NCBI GenBank assembly: GCA_016840025.1
Contig: JAEOTF010000067.1
Span: forward strand, 1 to 25,794
From: Candidatus Hodarchaeota archaeon
GTDB taxonomy: Archaea > Asgardarchaeota > Heimdallarchaeia > Hodarchaeales > YT1-039
Direction: 5' to 3'
DNA length: 25,794 nt
Shown here: in pieces, positions 20,893-25,794 of the stretch
Numbering within the stretch: position 1 is the stretch's first letter
How the letters are laid out: each line of letters starts with the position of its first letter
Notes under the pieces: generated by a model
Database searches by the model: none
What the model was told of the DNA's origin: nothing
The model's input: only the letters and a program-made list of their open reading frames with translations
Program-made: the position numbers and the translations under genes

Positions 20893-22326
20893 TTATCTTA
20901 CTTTCTTTTTTCTATGCTGTGTCCACTGCTTCGCTGTCAATGCGATCCACGGGGCGACAAAGATCAATGCGAACATGCCGAAGGTGGCAAGGGCAGAGGG
21001 ATCTAATTCGTCCACAGGTGGGGTATAATCGACCGCGGGTGGGTCAATGTAGATCACAAAGGTCTCGTTATCGGGCAAATAGCCACTTTTGGACGCATTG
21101 ACTTCGAGGGTGAACTCATTTGGGGTATAGCTGAGGGTGAGGTTGTACTTTCCATTTGCTGCGGAATTCCCTACCCAAAAATGAGTGGTATTAGAAATCT
21201 CCAGTAGAGCTGAAGGTAATGCTCCTCTACTGTCGGTGACAATAAAGGTTACATTTATTGTTTGATTATTAGCGAATAGATGCTGAATACCTACCTGTAA
21301 TTGGGAGAGAATAGCGACAGAAAACACTTGTACTCTATTGGCACTTACTGCTGCGTCTGTAACATAAATATTCCCACTAGAGTCAATAGCAACGTCCCAT
21401 GCCTCTTGAAATTGTCCATCTCCCGTACCATAGGTTCCCCATTTTCCAACAAATGCTCCCAATCGGGTATAAACCCGGATATTGTAAAAGATGGATCGGT
21501 CCGCTACATAGACATAGTCTTGAGCATCAATGGCAATTCCAGTTGGGTATGCGAAAACCGCAGAACTCCCCCACTTGGTGATAAACGTTCCAGTACTCGT
21601 AAAAACCTGTACACGATCATTGTTATATTCCGTAACATAAACATAACCCAAAGAATTTATTGCAATATGCGACGGCCAATCAAACTGCCCAGCACCAGAG
21701 CCAGAGCTCCCCCACTTGTCTACAAACGTACCATTGCTTGTGAAGACCTGCACACGATTATTGCCTGTGTCCACCACATAGACGTAGCCTGTCTCATTAA
21801 TCGCAATCCCCCTTGGAGAACTAAACTCGCCATCTCCGCTGCCTGCAGAACCCCACTGATGAGTCAACGAGCCATTATGGGTATAGATCTTTATAGAACC
21901 ACTTCCGTCGCTGATATAGACATGACCTGTTTCGTTAATTGCTATGCCACGAGGGTTATAAGAGAGGGCCCACTTATGAATAAATGTCCCATTTTTGTGA
22001 AAGACCTGCACACGTCGATTATAAAGTTCCACAACATAAACGTGTCCAGTGCTGTTGATTGCGATAGGAGCGGCTCCATCAAACTGGCCATCGCCAGTAC
22101 CAAGGGTTCCCCACTTGCGGACAAAAGTGGCATTAATCCCCTCTGAATCGGAGAGTGTCCGCGAAGAGATGTCCGTCTCTCTTTTTGGAAAATTTATTCG
22201 TTTTATCTCTCTTACAGACTTGCTTAACTGGACATTCTGCACAATAAAGACGTTTATTAGTAGAACAACGATCAGACTCCCTGTTAGGAGCAGTTTTAGG
22301 TAGTTGTTAAGTGTTAACTTTCGCAT
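20893..22326 (-). CDS. Membrane-anchored NHL-repeat (beta-propeller) surface glycoprotein
   Basis: A 477-residue protein. A hydrophobic segment at residues 10-30 (LKLLLTGSLIVVLLINVFIV) acts as signal or anchor. Six NHL repeats of about 45 residues follow (pattern KWG..G.GDGQF..P.GIAIN.TG.VYV.D..N.RVQVF...G), forming one beta-propeller. A beta-sandwich-like region comes next (about residues 350-440), and a C-terminal membrane helix (ALATFGMFALIFVAPWIALT) is followed by KQWTQHRKKKVR, which anchors it with the propeller outside. About a dozen N-x-S/T sequons mark it as a likely N-glycosylated surface protein. NHL propellers bind ligands or proteins, and some are enzymes. A TATA box (minus strand, 22393-22402) lies about 70 nt before ATG 22326. 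Confidence 0.85.
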   Translation of the reverse strand: MRKLTLNNYLKLLLTGSLIVVLLINVFIVQNVQLSKSVREIKRINFPKRETDISSRTLSDSEGINATFVRKWGTLGTGDGQFDGAAPIAINSTGHVYVVELYNRRVQVFHKNGTFIHKWALSYNPRGIAINETGHVYISDGSGSIKIYTHNGSLTHQWGSAGSGDGEFSSPRGIAINETGYVYVVDTGNNRVQVFTSNGTFVDKWGSSGSGAGQFDWPSHIAINSLGYVYVTEYNNDRVQVFTSTGTFITKWGSSAVFAYPTGIAIDAQDYVYVADRSIFYNIRVYTRLGAFVGKWGTYGTGDGQFQEAWDVAIDSSGNIYVTDAAVSANRVQVFSVAILSQLQVGIQHLFANNQTINVTFIVTDSRGALPSALLEISNTTHFWVGNSAANGKYNLTLSYTPNEFTLEVNASKSGYLPDNETFVIYIDPPAVDYTPPVDELDPSALATFGMFALIFVAPWIALTAKQWTQHRKKKVR

Positions 22327-22556
22327 TTGAATCCCTTACCTATTCTCATCTACTTGCATTATTTCTAAAGGAGGATGAAAATAGGGAGGTGGTATTATAA
22401 AAAACTATGTAATGGCGAATAGGGGGTTTACTGGGGAATCAATAAGCGGAGTAACCGAAAATAGCGACTGAATAATGCACATGCTGCTTGTGTCGATATA
22501 TGAGTACACTACCTAAATATCATTGAATTAATTTGAAAATTTCTTTAAAGGAAAAA

Positions 22557-23231
22557 TTAAAGCCCCATTGGACGATTTCGTAGAAACTCCTCTTCTTTCC
22601 GATAGTGTTTAAGGAGTTGTCTTTCTTTTTTTAATTGTGGATGATTTCTCTGTTGAATTCGTTCAGATCGAAGTATTTTATTCATCAAGCTTTGATTGTA
22701 TTTGAGGAATGCAGCCTGACGATGGGAATAAGGGAGTTTGGGCTGTTCGCTAAGAAAAACGGGTTTATTATAATAGAGTTGGACTATTGTTTGAAGATAC
22801 TCACTCCAATTTGGCCCTTTCCTTACTCTGAGTTTTCTTCCCAGACTTAAACGTTTGATTTGAATATCTGACCACGTACATGAGTCGGGAAGTTTCATAT
22901 TGTTCTCTATTAGAATTGTTTTAAAAGAGCGATAAGTTATTGTCCGTGGTTTTTCATGTGTCATAAGATACTGAAATACTCCTTGATAAAACCATGTTTC
23001 GCCCAATTCAGGATAGAGTAAATCTATATTCATGAGGAGAGGGATCGATTGAGGAATAGTGTCAAAGAACTTAGCGGCAAAATTATAGGCACAATTTTTA
23101 CCATCCCGCAATGAGGCTGGGCGGAAATCAATGTATTCTGGAGAAGCAACCCAAATATCTTTAGTTTTAATAATAAGGCTCTCTAAGCCTATATCGGTGA
23201 TCATTAGACAAGTAATAGCTTCAGAATCCAT
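22557..23231 (-). CDS. Uncharacterised protein
   Basis: A 224-residue protein from ATG 23231 with no family I recognise. The N-terminal half has short strands (ITCLMITDIGLESLIIKTKD) and a probable globular core around FAAKFFDTIPQSIPLLMNID. Residues 90-130 are mixed. The last 60 residues are strongly basic and helical (YNQSLMNKILRSERIQQRNH, then PQLKKERQLLKHYRKEEEFL), which might bind nucleic acid. There are no membrane segments or catalytic motifs that I can name. It is divergent from the Roadblock gene, and a short tandem repeat lies in its promoter region. Confidence 0.55.
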   Translation of the reverse strand: MDSEAITCLMITDIGLESLIIKTKDIWVASPEYIDFRPASLRDGKNCAYNFAAKFFDTIPQSIPLLMNIDLLYPELGETWFYQGVFQYLMTHEKPRTITYRSFKTILIENNMKLPDSCTWSDIQIKRLSLGRKLRVRKGPNWSEYLQTIVQLYYNKPVFLSEQPKLPYSHRQAAFLKYNQSLMNKILRSERIQQRNHPQLKKERQLLKHYRKEEEFLRNRPMGL

Positions 23232-23244
23232 TGTCTTACCACCA

Positions 23245-23270
23245 TCTCAAAAAGTGCACTTCTCAAAAAG
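23245..23270. repeat. Two 10-bp direct repeats before the unknown gene
   Basis: TCTCAAAAAG occurs at 23245-23254 and 23261-23270, 16 bp apart, 14 bp upstream of the ATG at 23231 on the minus strand, each followed by GYGCAC- or GCAC-like bases. Sixteen-bp spacing puts the copies about one and a half turns apart. Possible regulator sites; the rest of 23271-23578 shows no gene. Confidence 0.35.
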
Positions 23271-23578
23271 CACATATTCGACATTTACACAAACTTAATC
23301 GAAAAAAGGCGAAAACCTAAGAGACTACTAAAATTAAGCTTTATGATAACTATAGAAAGCAGAAATCATTAACAAAAGTAGGAAAAACATCCTTAAATAT
23401 CAGAGAATCAATAACACAAATTTCCAAGCCTAAAGACTTGCTCTAGTTTTTTTGAGGAAGGAAGAAAAATGTTTAAGATAAAATGACTCTTAAGTTATAA
23501 AAAATAGTCACTGATGAAATAATTTTGGTTAAGGCTTCCCCCTTATCTACCAGAATTATTAATAATAATTGTATTGGC

Positions 23579-23610
23579 TAAATATTCAGATAACGGAGAA
23601 CGTAAAGAAT
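23579..23610 (+). promoter_or_regulatory. TATA-like element and leader of the Roadblock gene
   Basis: CTAAATATT (about 23578-23586) is 25-32 nt before ATG 23611, and ACGGAGAA (about 23593-23600) provides a moderate ribosome-binding site. The coding frame extends upstream to a TTG at 23569, but paralogy with the truncated copy puts the start at 23611. Confidence 0.4.
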
Positions 23611-24402
23611 ATGAGCGTCCATGTAGATTCTGTAGATTCGCTGTTAAATCAAGTAATAAGTGCAGGAGCCATTCTTGCCTTGGTTGCGGATACAGATGGG
23701 TTACCAATAATGACTAGATCTTCCGGGGGCATAACTGTAGAAACTGAAGATGCTTTAAGTGCTTTTGCATCAGTGATTTTAGAAATAGGCACTATGATAA
23801 CTGCAGAGATCCAAGGCGATTTTCAATCGTCTATTTTTCGGTCATCGGATCAAGTGATTTGCGCAAGTGTTATTCCTGCCGACCTTCCCTATATTCTCAT
23901 AGCCCTTTCTGACTCTGATTCCGCTTTTAGTGTAATCTCTGAGATGGAAAGACTTACTCCCCTTGTTATGAAATCAATGGAAGGCGTAGTGGTATCTGCA
24001 GAAGAGCTAGTTTCTCCCCCACCTGAGATAGCCACTTCTACACCTCACCAGGAAGCTAAGGTCGTTATTGAAGCCGAATCAATTGAAAGTACCTCTGTTA
24101 TTGAAGAAACTGCTCCTGAAGAGCTCTCTCTTCAACAAAGAATTGAAAATTTCTTCATTGAATTGGAACGACAAGTGAATGGTTGTGAAACAAAAACAGA
24201 GCTTGGAAATATCTTTCTTGAAGCTAAAAGAAATCTTACTATGGTTCTTGGAACTCTTAGTGCTGTAGGTTTTCATATGAATACTTTTGCAGTGAAAGCA
24301 AAGAGAAAAGGACAAAGAGAACCATTAGAGAAGCTTAAAAGGGAAGTATTGGTGAAAATGGATCATTGGAAGCAACTTCTCTATCAACAGCAGGATTTAT
24401 GA
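23611..24402 (+). CDS. Roadblock/LC7 domain protein with C-terminal helical domain
   Basis: A 263-residue protein. Residues 1-115 form a complete Roadblock/LC7 domain: MSVHVDSVDSLLNQVISAGA, ILALVADTDGLPIMTRS, EDALSAFASVILEIGTMI, then strands QVICASVIPADLPYILIALS. In Archaea such domains dimerise and work with Ras-like GTPases (MglB-, Longin- and Ragulator-like platforms). An acidic Pro/Glu/Ser linker (about residues 130-170) follows, then a helical domain of about 85 residues (LQQRIENFFIELERQVNGCE, KREVLVKMDHWKQLLYQQQ) that may form a coiled coil for oligomers or partner binding. No membrane anchor is seen. The truncated copy at 17685 is its paralogue. The interrupted small GTPase at 16.2-16.7 kb would be a natural partner type. 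Confidence 0.82.
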   Translation: MSVHVDSVDSLLNQVISAGAILALVADTDGLPIMTRSSGGITVETEDALSAFASVILEIGTMITAEIQGDFQSSIFRSSDQVICASVIPADLPYILIALSDSDSAFSVISEMERLTPLVMKSMEGVVVSAEELVSPPPEIATSTPHQEAKVVIEAESIESTSVIEETAPEELSLQQRIENFFIELERQVNGCETKTELGNIFLEAKRNLTMVLGTLSAVGFHMNTFAVKAKRKGQREPLEKLKREVLVKMDHWKQLLYQQQDL

Positions 24403-24573
24403 GTTACAATTAACCTCTGCTGCTACAAAATATGAGTTTAAGAGATCTTAAGACTTACCAGGTTTCATGGTACACACAAGGCTAGTCTCCGCTAGACATC
24501 GCGCACCCCTACCTGATGTGATGATGAGAAGTAAGCAAAAATTCATTTTAGGATATCAAGATAAGATTCAGGT

Positions 24574-25794
24574 ATGGAAAATGCAAGAAATAAATCCGTT
24601 ATTTCGGGACTTTTTAAGAAATATGGATTTTTTACCTATTTACTTGCTTATTTCTGTATCCATGTGATTTGGGCAATATATGGTGGTCCACTCATATCCA
24701 GAGACGATTCACAACTGCACATTGATGCCGTCCAAGGCGTTTTAGAAAAAGGATACCCTGCTGGAGATCTTTACTGGGTTGATGAGAGCACTGGGGAGAT
24801 ACAATCCCATAAGGATGCTTATTATGCTCATCCACCACTGTTTAGTTATTTAGCCGCTATACCCGCCTTACTTTTTGGTTTAGACTTAGGTGCTAGAATT
24901 ATATCATGTATTGCCACAACTATGGCGATGTTCTTTCTACGGGAGTTGAGCGAACGTTATTATCCTGGTAGTGGGACTAGTGCAGCAGTTTTGTATGGGA
25001 TGAATCCTGTAATGTTTGTTTACACTTCTACAGCCATGTTCGAACCAACTGTCTGTTTTTTTGGAATTTTAGCGATGTACATGGGAAGCAAAGGTCATAA
25101 CACCCTTACAGGCTTTTTTATTGGGTGTTCAATCCTTACCAAGGAAACAGGCGCTTTTTTCCTTTTACCAGTCATAATCCGTAGTTATTTAGATGAGAAA
25201 AATTGCAAAACAGCTTTACAGATAGGATTAATTAGCATGGCTTGTGCGGTATTATTCCCTCTTCTCGCTTGGTTTACTTGTTGGGAAGCTTTTGAAGAAC
25301 AATTTCTCTACCATGTTGGTCGTGGTAGATGGTCAATCTTCCATTTTGCTTACATGTTAATTAATGAAGCATTGCTAATTGCGCCAGCGTTCTTTTGTGA
25401 TTTGGAAACGATTAAAAAGGATAAAGATCTCTCTGTTGGATTAGTAGGTGGTTTTATTATATTTTATATCCTGTTAACACGTAAATACTATACCATTTCT
25501 TTACCTCTTACTGTACCTATAGCTATTATTGCTGGGAAAGGAGTTCAAAATAGAAAAAACAATCCAGAACTGCTGTTTTTTAGTCTTGGTTATACCGCTC
25601 TTTTAGGTTATCTTTTAGGTCTTTATACCTTATCTATGGAAAGTGACTATTGTATTTTCAGCAGATATGGATATGGGCTTCAAGACTGTCTACTTGCATA
25701 CATATTTCTTAGTTTATTCGCTTTTTCACTTTGGAAAATTATTAAATTGACTTCATCACGCTCTATAACTCAAAACAGAGTTCAAATAAATAGA
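24574..25794 (+). CDS. GT-C/PMT-like membrane glycosyltransferase (3' end beyond the window)
   Basis: The frame runs 407 codons from ATG 24574 to the window edge without a stop. After a first membrane segment (KYGFFTYLLAYFCIHVIWAI) comes SRDDSQLHIDAVQGVLEKGY in the large first loop, with an acidic pair as in GT-C enzymes, then YYAHPPLFSYLAAIPALLFG, and several further membrane helices. SILTKETGAFFLLPVII is typical of the PMT_2/ArnT/Dol-P-Man-type superfamily, which moves sugars from polyprenyl-phosphate donors to acceptors on the outer face of the cytoplasmic membrane. The start is uncertain: GGT directly before ATG 24574 is the only weak ribosome-binding hint. A role in the glycosylation of surface proteins such as the NHL protein is plausible. 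Confidence 0.78.
   Translation, partial: MENARNKSVISGLFKKYGFFTYLLAYFCIHVIWAIYGGPLISRDDSQLHIDAVQGVLEKGYPAGDLYWVDESTGEIQSHKDAYYAHPPLFSYLAAIPALLFGLDLGARIISCIATTMAMFFLRELSERYYPGSGTSAAVLYGMNPVMFVYTSTAMFEPTVCFFGILAMYMGSKGHNTLTGFFIGCSILTKETGAFFLLPVIIRSYLDEKNCKTALQIGLISMACAVLFPLLAWFTCWEAFEEQFLYHVGRGRWSIFHFAYMLINEALLIAPAFFCDLETIKKDKDLSVGLVGGFIIFYILLTRKYYTISLPLTVPIAIIAGKGVQNRKNNPELLFFSLGYTALLGYLLGLYTLSMESDYCIFSRYGYGLQDCLLAYIFLSLFAFSLWKIIKLTSSRSITQNRVQINR

Noticed and set aside
21301..22146. Long plus-strand ORF (281 codons) opposite the NHL gene
   Set aside because: It is antisense to repeated, codon-biased NHL repeats, which often leaves the opposite strand open. Its translation has no coherent domain.
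24467..24667. 66-codon ORF before the glycosyltransferase
   Set aside because: It overlaps the glycosyltransferase start in another frame; the glycosyltransferase frame is long and family-like, so the shorter one is a shadow.

Overview
The window is AT-rich archaeal chromosome, most likely from an Asgard archaeon (Heimdallarchaeia-like, lineage uncertain). The archaeal signs are a TFS elongation factor, the tRNA C56 methylase Trm56, an archaeal SecY/Sec61-alpha N-terminus, TATA boxes placed for leaderless or short-leader transcripts, and an aldehyde:ferredoxin oxidoreductase. The Asgard signs are a Ras/Rab-like small GTPase and Roadblock/LC7 proteins.

Layout. 1-3810: housekeeping genes: secY (cut by the window edge), divergent tfs followed by a decayed second copy of its 3' end, an FKBP/SlyD-type isomerase, a calcineurin-like phosphoesterase and a P-loop GTPase whose promoter lies inside an inverted repeat. 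4167-8344: an AOR-family tungsten/molybdenum oxidoreductase, two MoaD/ThiS-like proteins whose Gly-Gly motifs are not C-terminal, and a histidine ammonia-lyase. 8497-11968: a Nudix hydrolase with a palindrome over its start, an interrupted ORF, a hairpin with a 16-codon microORF, a two-HTH protein and a Cys-rich protein. 11969-14058: repeat- and hairpin-rich DNA leading into a second, diverged MIO-type ammonia-lyase. 14111-16726: an MFS transporter, trm56, and a small GTPase whose reading frame carries a 30-nt in-frame insert with a hairpin and a TGA stop.

17373-23610 looks like an accessory island. It holds an atypical tRNA, a truncated Roadblock copy, a lone PD-(D/E)XK nuclease behind a duplicated TATA element, a hairpin-rich non-coding stretch, a HEPN-type gene with an ATA at the start position and an internal TAA, a duplicated promoter-like block, a membrane-anchored NHL beta-propeller protein with many N-glycosylation sequons, and an unknown gene. 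The island is bracketed by the truncated Roadblock copy (17.7 kb) and its full-length paralogue (23.6 kb). The window ends in a GT-C/PMT-like membrane glycosyltransferase that runs off the edge.

Functional links visible here: AOR with its MoaD-like partners (pyranopterin chemistry); GTPases with Roadblock proteins (archaeal G-protein regulation); NHL surface glycoprotein with a PMT-like glycosyltransferase (cell envelope); nuclease with HEPN remnant (possible decayed defence locus). The most unusual item is the interrupted GTPase, followed by the HEPN remnant, the atypical tRNA and the two ammonia-lyases with different active-site signatures.
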